Of a DNA stretch of 64,000 nt, positions 26,161 through 36,548 are shown piece after piece; within the stretch, counting starts at the first letter, position 1; every line of letters starts with the position of its first letter. A program made the translations under genes and the position numbers. The DNA lies in NCBI GenBank assembly GCA_905221605.1, contig CAJNDS010002148.1, forward strand, positions 547,046 to 611,045, written 5' to 3'. Under the pieces are notes generated by a model, which ran no database searches, was not told the origin of the DNA, and saw nothing but the letters and a program-made list of their open reading frames with translations. The DNA comes from Symbiodinium natans. Its lineage: Eukaryota; Sar; Dinophyceae; Suessiales; Symbiodiniaceae.

Positions 26161-26653
26161 ACTGATGCCATGGAAGATATCGCTGGCCATCCGAGACCAA
26201 GGGCCTTCGGAGAAACCCGTAGGCAGCTGCTACTGAACCCTAAACCCTAAACCCTAAACCCTAAACCCTAAACCCTAAACCCTAAACCCTAAACCCTGCA
26301 ATCGGTGGTACAGAACTCGGCGGACCCTCATCGTAGCTACCGGGCCCGCCATTCCAGAACCCCATGGTACCATCATGTACCATCCACTACCGGGTTTAGG
26401 GTTTAGGGTTTAGGGTTTAGGGTTTGCTCTCAGGGTAGGTACATGTCCTTGCCCTTCTTTACAGCAAGGGTCCCTGGGTTTACAGGCTAGAGAAGGGGTC
26501 CTTTTTGAAGCACCCAGATTTATGGGACCATGTCACTGCCCCAAGAGTTTCGGGTGTTGGGGATTCTGCCTGTTGGGACCTTAAACCCTAAACCCTAAAC
26601 CCTAAACCCTAAACCCTAAACCCTAAACCCTAAACCCTAAACCCTAAACCGAG

Positions 26654-26725
26654 GTTCCACGGAAGCATGAAGGATCTCCTCGACGCTGAGCACCAGCAGC
26701 AGAAAGCACTTCAAGAGGAGACGCT
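26654..26725 (+). CDS. Possible exon, family not recognised
   Basis: After ACCGAG: FHGSMKDLLDAEHQQQKALQ then EET, helical and charged; a GTGAGA donor or an in-frame TGA (26727) ends it. Confidence 0.42.
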
Positions 26726-26778
26726 GTGAGATGGCGACCTTAGGCGATGGCGCGTGATGCCTTCGAGCTCTTGATAAG

Positions 26779-26783
26779 TTACC

Positions 26784-26829
<46 letters not shown>

Positions 26830-26937
26830 ACCCTAAACCCTAAACCCTAAACCCTAAACCCTAAACCCTAAACCCTAAACCCTAAACCCTAAACCCTAAA
26901 CCCTAAACCCTAAACCCTAAACCCTAAACCCTAAACC
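26779..26937 (-). repeat. Telomere-like array, CCCTCAA then CCCTAAA
   Basis: Seven units of the CCCTCAA variant switch abruptly to about 15 units of CCCTAAA, two homogenised sub-arrays side by side. Confidence 0.95.
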
Positions 26938-27262
26938 GATTGATAAGGTTTTTTTGGAATTCTGGAGACTTGCAGGGCGTTGCTTTTTTTTCTGTGGGGG
27001 GGGGGGGGGGGGGGTGGCCGTCAGGGGCTCATGGTTCAGGGTTTAGGGTTTGGGGTTCAGGGTTTAGGGTTTAGGGTTCAGGGTTTGAACTGCAGAGTTC
27101 TGGCAGCCTTGGTAGCTGAGTGGTATCCTTTTTTTTTTGGGGTGCAAGGTTGCCGTATGAAGTAGCTAACCCCCAAAAAGGGCGCCCCTATTCGAATATG
27201 CTTTGCTGGGCTACCAAGAAGCCGCTAACCCAAATCCCAATGCGTATCAAGTTCCAGGGTGT

Positions 27263-27410
27263 ACTTGGGGGTTCATGGTACTTAAAGCCCACGACGAACA
27301 GCACTTCTAACCCACTTACAAGACCCTGAAGTGCCCTAATATGGTTATATTTGGGTTACGTATACGTACAGTCAGAAGTGGGGTTATTAAGTACCATGAA
27401 CCTCCAAGTA
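27263..27410. mobile_element. MITE-like palindrome, family A, copy 3
   Basis: Complete copy with ends ACTTGGGGGTTCATGGTAC and GTACCATGAACCTCCAAGT. It lies about 40 bp right of a family-B palindrome. Confidence 0.85.
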
Positions 27411-28024
27411 GCCAGTGGAGGCTTTGGCAGCAGGGTGTTGGGTGCCTGTATATCGTGGGTTGAGGCTTTCGGGGATTTAGTGATCGGGTGAGTCTAGGGT
27501 AGGGGAGTGGGATTTAGGGGGTGAAGAGGCAGTAGGGAGTTCGCAGTTCTAGGGGTTTTGGGGATTTGGAGGTGTTGATGTGTTTTAGGGTTTCGGCAGC
27601 TAGGTGCTTCACGCGCTTGCTCTGCGCGCCTCAGTTTCGCTAACGCGCAAGAGGTTGGCGCCATGAGAACACTCTTTCTCAAGCTTCAGTTGCAAAGCTT
27701 CTAGTCTAAGCCCCTAAAACCTACTGGCTCTAAGTAGGGCATCAAGGAATTCAGCACCTTCTATCCCCGTAGAATAAGCCCTTTAAGGGATTCTATAGGG
27801 TACATCTCATTCCCTACTGAGAACCAGTAAGGAACTCCTGAAGCCGCCCTAAACCCTAAGCCCTAAGCGCTAAACCCTAAACCCTAAACCCGACTGCTGG
27901 ATCTTTGAGTACAGGGAGGGAACCTGCGCTTGAGGAGCTTCAGGGAGTAGTGGGGAGCATTGGGGAGCCTTGGGTTTCATACGCCCCCTTGAACCCCAGG
28001 AACCCTAAACCCTAAACCCTAAAG

Positions 28025-28152
28025 GTACCTACCCCATTGAAAAAGAAGGCCAGACCAAAGAATTCCGAAGCCTTGAGAAAGTCCGCCATGTACCGTTTTT
28101 GGTGGACCGAGGGGGCTTGCAAAGCAACACCCCGGCTGAGCAGACTGCTTAG
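28025..28152 (+). CDS. Possible terminal exon, family not recognised
   Basis: Reads TYPIEKEGQTKEFRSLEKVR and continues VPFLVDRGG to a TAG that coincides with the start of a TTTAGGG array (28150-28152). Could be the last exon of an unidentified gene upstream. The repeat acceptor is CCCTAAAG. Confidence 0.42.
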
Positions 28153-28866
28153 GGTTTAGGGTTTAGGGTTCAGGGTTTAGGGTTTAGGGTTTAGGGTTTA
28201 GGGTTTAGGGTTTAGGGTGTTGTGGAATTAGGCGCCGGGGGTCCCTACACTACAGGAGTTGGGGGTCTCAGGGTTTGTTAAACCCTGAATCCTAAACCCT
28301 AAACCCTAAACCCTAAACCCTAAAACCCTATGCCAAGCCAGTGACCTGTCTCTCCCGCTTTGAACACACACGCACACACGATTTCATTAGGTAACTGTTC
28401 AAAACCATACACAACGCTAGGGGTTAGGGTTTAGGGTCTAGGGTTTAGGATTCAGGGCTTAGGGGGTTGATGAGGCCTGAAAGAATCCAAATATTCCGTG
28501 GTTGACCGGGAGCCTTGCACGAAAACTGCCGAATGGCAACAATGGCCACCCTGAACCCTAAACCCTAAACCCTAAACCCTAAACCACCCCAAACCAGACG
28601 GGATTTCTAACCCAGAGCTGCCCTCGGCTACCTTCATACGCTTCAGGATGCCACAGTTGCCACGCAACCCTCAACCTGAAAAAGGCCCGAAGCCCGAAAC
28701 CCTAAGCCCTATAAACCCTAAACCCTAAACCCTAAACCCTAAACCCTAAACCCTAAACCCTAAACCCTAAACCCTAAACCCTAAACCCTAAACCTTAACT
28801 AAGCCCTAAGCCCTAAACCCTGTCGGGGTGTGACGGAGGACGGGTTCCGAAGATGCAGTCCTGCAG

Positions 28867-28900
28867 AAGAAACTGTTTATCAACGGTGTTTTTGACTCAG
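28867..28900 (+). CDS. Possible micro-exon
   Basis: After GTCCTGCAG: KKLFINGVFDS, then GGGCG. Short but clearly non-repeat; the KLFING start recalls aldehyde dehydrogenases, which I cannot confirm from eleven residues. Confidence 0.3.
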
Positions 28901-29386
28901 GGCGTTCTCCCTGGGAGCCCCTCCTAAGGAGGGCCACCAGGCAGCGGCCAGGCGGAGAGATAGGGTTTAGGGTTGAGGGTTTTAGGGTTTTAGGGTTTTA
29001 GGGTGTAAAAGGGGCCGCCTTATAAAAAAGGACCCCGAAAGTGACCATAGTTTAGAGAAATCACCCACTAAACCCTAAACCCTAACCCCTACAGCAATAT
29101 GGGGTGCCTAAGAGCCAGCAGGTTAGAAGTCGCCAGAACGAGGGGATCCCTCTCGAAAGCCCCAGCCCTAGCTACGTCAGGTTCGCAGCACAGTTAAGAT
29201 TGCTGAGATCTTTCTGCGTTGAGGGTTTTGGAGGCCCTAAACCCTAAACCCTAAACCCTAAACCTTAAACCCTAAACCCTGAACCCCAAGAGTCTCAGAG
29301 TATCTCGACGGCACCGCTTCCTGTTCGATCCCTGCTTCGGGTGAGCTGCTCCCGAGGAGCCACGCTCAACTCGTTCATGCAGTGGG

Positions 29387-29540
29387 TTTAGGGTTTAGGG
29401 TTTAGGGTTTAGGGTTTAGGGTTTAGGGTTTAGGGTTTAGGGTTTAGGGTTTAGGGTTTAGGGTTTAGGGTTTAGGCTCCCTTATAATCCCCTTCAAAGC
29501 AAAAAGCACCCTTCTTATTCCTAGGCTACTCCCGGGTCTA
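29387..29540. mobile_element. TTTAGGG array joined to half a family B element, bracketed by direct repeats
   Basis: About 12 TTTAGGG units run directly into the right half of a family-B element (GGCTCCCTTATAATCCCC to CCCGGGTCTA). The whole is flanked by GTTCATGCAGTGGG at 29373-29386 and GTTCATGCGGTGGG at 29541-29554 (13 of 14 identical), as expected for a target duplication around a single composite insertion. Confidence 0.65.
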
Positions 29541-29995
29541 GTTCATGCGGTGGGAGTTAGGCTTTTGTGTCTTTGGGGGAGGTATTGTTGTTTTCTTTGG
29601 GGGAGGTACTTTTGTTTTCTGTTGGAATCTGTTTAAGGTTGGAGAGTTTGGAGGTTCAGAGGCTTTAGGATTCTGGGGTTTGGGGCAGGCTTTTTAGGGT
29701 GTCGGCGCAGGAACATGAGAGGGCGCATAGGAAAAGCCCGCCAGGCGGGGCGCGCTTCGGGGCTTGAGCCCAATAGCAGCAAGCCCGCAACGCTGAACAC
29801 GCCTCAACTTCAACACCTCTGGCAGAGACCTTGATATTGTAAACTAAACCCTAAACCCTAAACCCCAAACCCCAAACCCCATAAACCCCTTACCGCCACC
29901 CAGCCCTAAGCCCTAAACCCCAAACCCTGAACCCTAAACCCACACCTGCAAAACGCAGCAGACAAGCCGCTCAAGGGCTGCCCCAGGTCTGTGGT

Positions 29996-30062
<67 letters not shown>

Positions 30063-30528
30063 CGTGTCTGTGCTGACAAAGCCAAGCTTAGATATTCTTG
30101 CACCCCGACTGAAGCAGGAACGGACTCCTAGCGTGGGCTGCATGGACAATTCGGCTCATTCAAGGGGCACCCTCTACCGGAACAGCTAACCCCAAGAGAG
30201 CCCAAGACCCCTTAACTAAGGAAAGGACCTCAAAATTTCAATGGTAATCCTATACTATGACTTAAGGTATAGGGTTTAGGGTTTAGGGTTTAGGGTTATT
30301 AGGAGGGCTTTCGGATGGACCATGGCCCAGCCCCAGCCCCGCGTTCCGCACCTCATAGCAGTTCTGACACTCCAAACATCAACCTCGTATGATCGACTCA
30401 AGAGGGTTTAGGGTTTGACTTCCCAAACCTATACAGGAGCTACAGGTGTAGGCCCTTCAGCCCCCCTTCCACCGCACCCCCCCCCTCCCCTCCCCTCCCA
30501 CGCCCGCCGGGGCAAAATCGCGCGGATC

Positions 30529-30608
30529 ATGGCACGTACTTGGATCCTATGGGCCGCGGCGGCCGCACTCGCCGCTACCGCGGCCGCACAGCGATCGAGG
30601 GACCGGCG
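30529..30608 (+). CDS. Possible first exon with signal peptide
   Basis: ATG opens MARTWILWAAAAALAATAAAQ then RSRDRR: a basic start, an Ala/Leu-rich hydrophobic core and an Ala-X-Ala-Gln cleavage-like end, typical of a secretory signal. It is preceded by a C-rich stretch and ends at GCG|GTTTAGGG, so the TTTAGGG block would supply the donor. It could start the CBM9-like gene (a secreted protein would make sense) or a separate gene; connecting exons were not proven. Confidence 0.5.
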
Positions 30609-31023
30609 GTTTAGGGTTTAGGGTTTCGGGTTTAGTTTTAGGGTTTAGGGTTTAGGGTTTAGGGTTTCCCTAGAATCAGTTTAGGGTCTGGGCTTCACCT
30701 TGCCTTAAGCGTTCGTAGACGCCACACCCTAAGCGCACCTCTTGTGACAGCTCTCTATATGGCGGGCATTAAATGACGAAGCCAACTACAGAAGCCTTGC
30801 CTTTCTTGCGCCAAGGACTCTTATACTTTACAGGTTCACATGTAATAGGGTTTCCTTATTGAGGTGGACTCAATTGCGTACTTGTGGGATCAAGGACCCA
30901 CCCAATTCCTAAACCCTAAACCCTAAACCATACTGTACAGGGCTTTGTGTTTTTTTTGAATGGCCATCTAGGGGTGTTAGCTGTCTTATTAATTAATTCA
31001 CTTATTAATTCACTTATTAATTC

Positions 31024-31140
31024 ACTAGAACCCAGAGTAGGCCCTCAATTCTTTCTTGTTTTTGGGTTTAGGTTCCCTTATAAGCGCCTATAAACCACAC
31101 AGGGCACCCTTCTTTATTCCTAGCTTACTCTTGTGTCAGG
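31024..31140. mobile_element. MITE-like palindrome, family B
   Basis: Starts CTAGAACCCAGAGTAGG and ends TTACTCTTGTGTCAGG, with the family centre GGTTCCCTTATAAG. Flanked on the left by three copies of ATTAATTCACTT. Confidence 0.65.
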
Positions 31141-31825
31141 TTCATTCATCTCAGGGTAGTTACATGGTCCCGTAGCAGGGACCCTTGTAAGGGTACCCCT
31201 CATATACCCCTTACATACCTGTAATACATCAGAACCCTCTAAGGGAGGTAAGGGGTCGTATTAAGGGCCCGTGTATCTACCCTAAGAATTCCTCCCGTGC
31301 GTGCCTGAACCCCTAAACCCTAAACCCTAAACCCTAGACCCTAGACCGTAAACCCTTCAAGGCCGCATGAATTCTTGAAGCCATTATGTCGTTGCAGCTG
31401 CCGGGCCCCTGATAGGGTTTAGGGTTTATAGGGTTTTGGGGTTTAGGGTTTAGGGTTTAAGGTTTAGGGTTTAGGGTTTAGGGTTCAGGATTCAGGGTTT
31501 AGGGTTTAGGGTTTAGGGTTTAGGTTTAGGGTTTAGAAACATTTTTGGGAGTTTTCCCCTTGATTCAAGGATCCCGATTATAGTCTAGCGCATGTTTTCT
31601 CAAGTAAGGGGCTCGTGGGCTGGGAACCCAATGCCAATGCCCTCCCCAACATTAAAACCCCAAACCCTAGACCCTAACCTCCCAAACCCCAAACCCTAAC
31701 ACCCAAACCCCAACACCAAAACCCTCAAACCCCAAACCTTGCAGGGTTTAGGGTTTAGGGTTTAGGGTTTAGGGTTTAGGGTTTAGGGCTAGGGATTGGG
31801 GTTTGGGGACCCCAAACCTTTGCAG

Positions 31826-31905
31826 GCTGCAGCTGCAGCTGTGGCGGCAGCTGCGACTCTGACAGCTGCCTTGATGCTGCGGCGAGGCCCGAGCAATGCA
31901 ACAGG
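31826..31905 (+). CDS. Possible exon, hydrophobic Ala-rich
   Basis: After CTTTGCAG: an Ala-rich hydrophobic segment (AAAAAVAAAATLTAALML) then RRGPSNAT, ending at GTTTAGGG. Could be a membrane segment; no family. Confidence 0.35.
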
Positions 31906-32103
31906 GTTTAGGGTTTAGGGTTTAGGGTTTAGGGTTTAGGGTTTAGGGTTTAGGGTTTATTGTTTAGGGTTTGGGACTTAGGACTTAGGGTTTTGGTGTG
32001 GCTCAGGCCTCGTTTTTTTTCAAAGGTGTGGCTCGTACCCCCCACCCTTGGCCCCCTGGCCCCGTGGTCCTCTGCATGGTATGCTTGGTTCCATGGAAGG
32101 TGG

Positions 32104-32245
32104 CTCGGGTCCCGTGGTCCCCTGGTCCTGTGGTCCCCTGGTCCTGTGGTCCCCTAGTCCCCTGGTCCCCTGGTCCTCTGATCTTCCCTTCCGGTCCTCT
32201 GGTCCCGTGTTCCTGTGGTCCCTGGTCCCGTGGTCTTCTGGCTCT
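32104..32245. repeat. GGTCCCCT/GTGGTCCC minisatellite
   Basis: Degenerate tandem copies of an 8-10 bp unit (GGTCCCCTGGTCCTGT). The Pro/Trp/Ser and Gly/Arg frames across it on both strands are artefacts. Confidence 0.85.
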
Positions 32246-32261
32246 CCTCGTCCTGCGGTCC

Positions 32262-32610
32262 ATTTCTGAAGCCGTGCGAGGCTTGTTTCAAAGCATATTA
32301 TATGAATCCATCCAAATCGCTCCAATTCCCCAACCCCCTGCTTATTAGGCTGTGCTGCTTGCATGAAAGCATATGATTCCCTTCCAAAGCTATCGTGCGG
32401 GTATTGTGTTTGCACATGGTCTTTTTTCAGCCGTGCAAGCTTGCCTCAACACACCATATGAATCCCAGACAAACCCATCATGCGAGCATTCTGTTTGCAA
32501 CTGGTTGCGAACCCCAAGTCCCTGCTTCTGTGAGCCGTGCACCATTAGAATCCTGTCAAAAACCATCATTCGAGCATTGTGTTTGCAAATGGGGGGGTGC
32601 TGCACACCCG
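32262..32610. repeat. Degenerate tandem repeat, unit about 110 bp
   Basis: Three diverged copies recognisable by GCCGTGC(A/G)AG near the start, CATATGAATCC, and GAGCATT(G/C)TGTTTGCA near the end. No coding content is convincing. Confidence 0.6.
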
Positions 32611-32663
32611 GCACCTTTTTCCGGGAGCTTCCTGGGACTCCTTCTGAAACCTGTCGGGCGCGA

Positions 32664-32888
32664 ACTACAGTATTTGCAGCCTCTGGAAACACGGAAATGC
32701 TGCTATTTACAGTATTTGAAGCCTCTGCCAACGGAGAAATGCTGCTATTTACAGTATTTGCAGCTTCCGACAACGCAGAAATGCTGCTATTTACAGTATT
32801 TGCAGCCTCTGGAAACGCAGAAATGCAGCAATTTTACAGCATTTGCAGTCTCTGAAAACGCAAAAATGCTGCTATTTACAGTACTTGC
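32664..32888. repeat. 42-bp minisatellite, five copies
   Basis: Unit ACAGTATTTGCAGCCTCTGG plus AAACGCAGAAATGCTGCTATTT repeated about five times with few changes; copy 5 carries an insertion (GCAGCAATTTT). Length is a multiple of three, so repetitive ORFs appear in several frames. Confidence 0.9.
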
Positions 32889-33524
32889 CAAGCCAAGCCA
32901 AGTCGAGCCACACTGTTTAAACACAAAAACCCCTCCGCCGTTTAGGGTTTAGGGTTTAGGGCTTAGGACTTAGGGTTTAGAGTTTAGGGTTTAGGGTTTA
33001 GGGTTTAGGGTATAGGGTATAGGGTTTCGGCTTGGGAGTGCCCATGTTGGGGATACGCAAGTGTAAGGATTAAGGATTGTTGGTGGTATGTGAAAGGTAC
33101 CTCCAATTTTTGGTCAAGGGACTAGGAGAGGCACCTTGATAAGGGACCTTGGGGGTTATTTAGGGGCTGCGTAGTAGGTACAGAGGGACTATTTCAGGTA
33201 TATACAGGGATGATATAATATGGGTTATACAGAGGAATGAGGTTAAAGGTCCCTTCTAGGGGTCCCTTCTTGTACCCCTAGTTTTTGGGATGCATCTATG
33301 TCTGTAGACAGGTTTCAGAAGGTCCAACGGGCGGATAAATGCCAGGATTTGCGGGTTTTGGGCGTAGGGAGGTTTTTCTTTGTTTGTTTCTTTCAGTTTT
33401 GCTTGTCTTGGGTTTAGGGTCTAGGGGTTAGGGTTTTGTCTGAGTTTGGCTTGTTTGCATGATCGTTTCCCAATGGAGACATGAGCCACAAGTTGAGCGA
33501 GGAAGACGGAATTGAGACAGAGGC

Positions 33525-33670
33525 AGAGTTAGAGAGAATTAGAAAGAGATAGAGAGAGATAGAGAGAGAGAGAGAGACAAACAGTTGAAAACAGAAAGAA
33601 GACAATTAACGCAGGAGCAGAATTATGTACACGCAGCGAGAGAGGGAGAGAGACCCGGACAGAACGACTA

Positions 33671-33702
<32 letters not shown>

Positions 33703-33715
33703 CACACAAACCAGA
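33525..33715. repeat. GA-rich simple repeats
   Basis: AGAGAG runs at 33535-33580 and 33640-33710. The Arg/Glu frame over the second block is an artefact, though 33715-33810 is non-repetitive. Confidence 0.85.
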
Positions 33716-34039
33716 GAGTGGACGAGACAAGGAATGAAGTGAAGGCGACGTCATTTGGTGTGGCGTCGGGGCACAGCAATGCAGAAGAAGATGGCCAAGC
33801 GAAAGCAATAGTACCCCCCATTATAATCCCCATTAAGGACTGTTAGTGTTAGTATAAGGGGGAACATCCCAACCCTAAACCCTAAACCTGAACCATTTGC
33901 AAGTCTTTGAAACTGGGGGGGGGGGGTGGCGGGGAAGACGAGTACGAGTTTTTTGTGGTTGACTTGGTCCTATGTTGCCGCCTGCCCAAAGTAGCCCATT
34001 ACTCCTTAATTAAGTGTTAAGGTTTGGGGTTTCGCGTGT

Positions 34040-34180
34040 ACTTGAAGGTTCATGGTACTTGTAACTAGTTATATCTGTACTTATAACCCACTTACAGGCC
34101 CCTTAAGTGCCCTAGTATGGTTATAGGTACAGATATAAGTACAGTTTTAGTTCGTTGCTAAGTACCATGAACCTCCAAGT
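34040..34180. mobile_element. MITE-like palindrome, family A, copy 4
   Basis: Complete copy, ends ACTTGAAGGTTCATGGTAC and complement; a third partial end (CCTCCAAGTACC) follows at about 34230. Confidence 0.85.
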
Positions 34181-34287
34181 AGGGCTGAGGTCAATGTGCC
34201 CAATTGCTAGTACCCTTAACTAATAGGAGCCTCCAAGTACCATGGGGATCCTACTGCGAAAACCCTAAACCCTGTAAACCCTTTACA

Positions 34288-34442
34288 CCCCAAACCCCAA
34301 ACCCCAAACCCCAAACCCCAAACCCCAAACCCCAAACCCCAAACCCCAAACCCCAAACCCTAAACCCTAAACCCTAAACCCTAAACCCTAAACCCTAAAC
34401 CCTAAACCCTAAACCCTAAACCCTAAACCCTAAACCCTAAAC
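34288..34442 (-). repeat. Array (CCCCAAA)n switching to (CCCTAAA)n
   Basis: About ten units of CCCCAAA followed directly by about 12 of CCCTAAA, another variant switch within one array. Confidence 0.95.
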
Positions 34443-34513
34443 CATTCCCAGATTCAGGGGGCTTGGGCCGGTCTGGGACTCTGTGGGCGTACTTCAGACT
34501 ATCACAAGCACTT

Positions 34514-34670
34514 ACTTGGAGGTTCATGGCTAGCTATGATTAGGTTCATAAGGGTTTAGGGTTTAGGGTTTAGGGTCTAGGGTTTAGGGTTTAGGGTTTA
34601 GGGTAGTCATAAGTATGGTAACGATACTTACAACCCTGTTTAAGATACTTAGACTTCTACTTCGAACTAC
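34514..34670. mobile_element. Family A palindrome interrupted by a TTTAGGG block
   Basis: Left end ACTTGGAGGTTCATGG is present; the middle carries about eight TTTAGGG units (34551-34604), flanked by the 7-bp sequence TCATAAG on both sides (34546-34552 and 34607-34613). The right end is degraded. This looks like a repeat block inserted with a short target duplication. Confidence 0.6.
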
Positions 34671-34734
34671 CCTAAACCCTAAACCCTAAACCCTAAACCC
34701 TAAACCCTAAACCCTAAGCCCTAAACCCTAAGCC

Positions 34735-35010
34735 CTAACACCCTAAACCCTAACACCCTAACACCCTAACACCCTAACACCCTAACACCCTAACACCCTA
34801 ACACCCTAACACCCTAACACCCTAACACCCTAACACCCTAACACCCTAACACCCTAACACCCTAACACCCTAACACCCTAACACCCTAACACCCTAACAC
34901 CCTAACACCCTAACACCCTGACACCCTAACACCCTAACACCCTAACACCCTAACACCCTAACACCCTAACACCCTAACACCCTAACACCCTAACACCCTA
35001 ACACCCTAAC
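34735..35010 (-). repeat. Homogeneous 8-bp array (ACACCCTA)n
   Basis: About 33 copies of an 8-bp derivative of the telomere-like unit (TAACACCC), nearly perfect, with one CCCTGACA variant, flanked on both sides by normal CCCTAAA units. Confidence 0.95.
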
Positions 35011-35131
35011 ACCCTAAACCCTAAACCCTAAACCCTAAACCCTAAACCCTACCCGCGCACCTCAAAGTAAACGAGAGGCACTGAGCGAGGCACTTCGCCA
35101 AAGACCTTCGCACGGTATCCAGCGCAGTACG

Positions 35132-35409
35132 TGGCCAGGAGCTCTAACTAGGGTTTAGGGTTTAGGGTTTAGGGTTTAGGATTTAGGGTTTAGGGTTTAG
35201 GGTTTAGGGTTTAGGGTTACCCGGCAATTCAGGAGTAATCCTCAGTTCACCCAAAGGTGAACTTCTTAGTACGTGGCCAGGAGCTCCAACTAGGGTTTAG
35301 GGTTTAGGGTTTAGGGTTTAGGATTTAGGGTTTAGGGTTTAGGGTTTAGGGTTTAGGGTTTAGGGTTACCCGGCAATTCAGGAGTAATCCTCAGTTCACC
35401 CAAAGGTGA
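35132..35409. repeat. Direct tandem duplication of a 139-bp unit
   Basis: Two copies, each GTACGTGGCCAGGAGCTC, a TTTAGGG array, then CCCGGCAATTCAGGAGTAA to CTTCTTAG. They differ at few positions. The first base block reads YVARSS after GCGCAG, so a splice acceptor and possible exon start may have been duplicated. Confidence 0.9.
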
Positions 35410-35478
35410 ACTTCTTAGTTAAGTAAGGGGTCTCTTCTGGGGGAGGTCGTTGATTCAACGCGTCAGACTAGTAGAAAG

Positions 35479-35511
<33 letters not shown>

Positions 35512-35643
35512 ACCCCGCCCAAAAAAAAAAAAAAAATGACAAAGAAAAACAAAAACGGATCCTTGGCCCTCTCCCTAAGATCAAGCCTACACTCCCCTAA
35601 ACCCTAAACCCTAAATCCTCAATCCTAAACAACTAGCTTTCAG

Positions 35644-35741
35644 AACGGTTCGAGCTTGTGTTCGCGTTCTAGCTTTGCGTGTGTGTGGGGATTGGTGGGG
35701 ATCTGGGACGTCATGTACTTCCCCCGAGGGTCCGTGTTCCT
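35644..35741 (+). CDS. Possible exon, family not recognised
   Basis: After CTTTCAG: NGSSLCSRSSFACVWGLVG, then IWDVMYFPRGSVF, up to a GTAGGT donor that merges into TTTAGGG. Plausible exon of a protein not recognised here. Confidence 0.42.
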
Positions 35742-36002
35742 GTAGGTTTAGGGTTCAGGGTGTAGGGTGTAGGGTTTAGGGTTTAATTAAGGTTTAAAGT
35801 TTAGGGCTTAGGGTTTAGGGAAGTATCCTATTTGAAACAGGGTTTCTACAACGGTTCTTGGTGAGTGCATATAGGGTTCCATCGTACAAGCTATTGGTGC
35901 CTTTTTACTTTTGGGGGACCACAGAAATTGAAGGCCAAACTCCATAAAGCATATACTTGTGCTTTCAAGGGGTTCCCATATGGCAGCTTTAGGGCCCGAG
36001 TG

Positions 36003-36105
36003 TAACCCTAAACCCTAAACTCTAAGCCCTAAACCCTAAACCCTAAACCCTAAACCCTAAACCCTAAACCCTAAACCCTAAACCCTAAACCCTAAACCCT
36101 AAACA
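36003..36105 (-). repeat. Telomere-like array (CCCTAAA)n
   Basis: About 14 units. Confidence 0.95.
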
Positions 36106-36365
36106 TGAACCTTTCGGAGTCAACTTTGGAGATGCTGCAGCGTTGAGGGTTTAGTTTATTGGGGGGGAGAGGGGGGGGGGGTGGGGGATGTGCGAGGCAA
36201 AAAGAGCGGGAGGGCAGATGAGCTCAGAACCCCCGCCATTTACCCAGAGAGTGCAATAAATACGCATTCACGAGAAAATGTACCTTAGATTCGTATTCAG
36301 ATCCCTATTATCATGTAAGGTCTTTTCCTGACTTCTAATTAAGGGTATTGGGCTCTTTGGGTACC

Positions 36366-36548
36366 ATGATTAGCCGAATAAACCGTCGTTGGCATCGCCT
36401 CGTAACCATCGGAGCAAGCATGTGGCTCCTCGTGCTGCCATGCAAGCGCTCGGCCTTTCATATCACTTCATCCAGCGGAGAGATCAAGGCATTCGACGCC
36501 AGCAATGTCGCACGTGCGCCGCAACCTCATAGCAAGCCTGCGCGTTGA
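36366..36548 (+). CDS. Possible first exon or small ORF with signal-like N-terminus
   Basis: ATG opens MISRINRRWHRLVTIGASMW then LLVLPC, a basic start plus hydrophobic core, followed by KRSAFHITSSSGEIKAFDA and a polar tail to TGA at 36546. This is one of the few non-repeat open frames here that begins at ATG. It may be an exon with a donor before the stop, or part of a different gene than the 30529 exon. Confidence 0.4.
   Translation: MISRINRRWHRLVTIGASMWLLVLPCKRSAFHITSSSGEIKAFDASNVARAPQPHSKPAR

Larger units (their letters stand above)
13521..30528. other. Region of repeats, MITEs and unassigned exon-like islands
   Basis: No gene could be assembled here. It alternates TTTAGGG and CCCTAAA blocks, often facing each other, with unique islands of 50-250 bp, palindromic elements and G or C runs. 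Islands that read like protein are listed separately; all are on the + strand. The others (for example 13530-13780, 14395-14500, 16785-16905, 17900-18020, 20560-20740, 25205-25420, 27420-27720) show no protein-like frame. Whether the exon-like islands form one or several genes cannot be decided. Confidence 0.7.

Noticed and set aside
28867-28900. Aldehyde dehydrogenase gene suggested by KLFING
   Set aside because: Only eleven residues and no further ALDH motif in neighbouring islands.
32003-32415. Gly/Arg/Thr-rich minus-strand frames and Pro/Trp-rich plus frames
   Set aside because: They cross a GGTCCC minisatellite; no family features.
33625-33846. Arg/Glu-rich frame
   Set aside because: Mostly an AGAG repeat with a palindrome half at the end; left unassigned.
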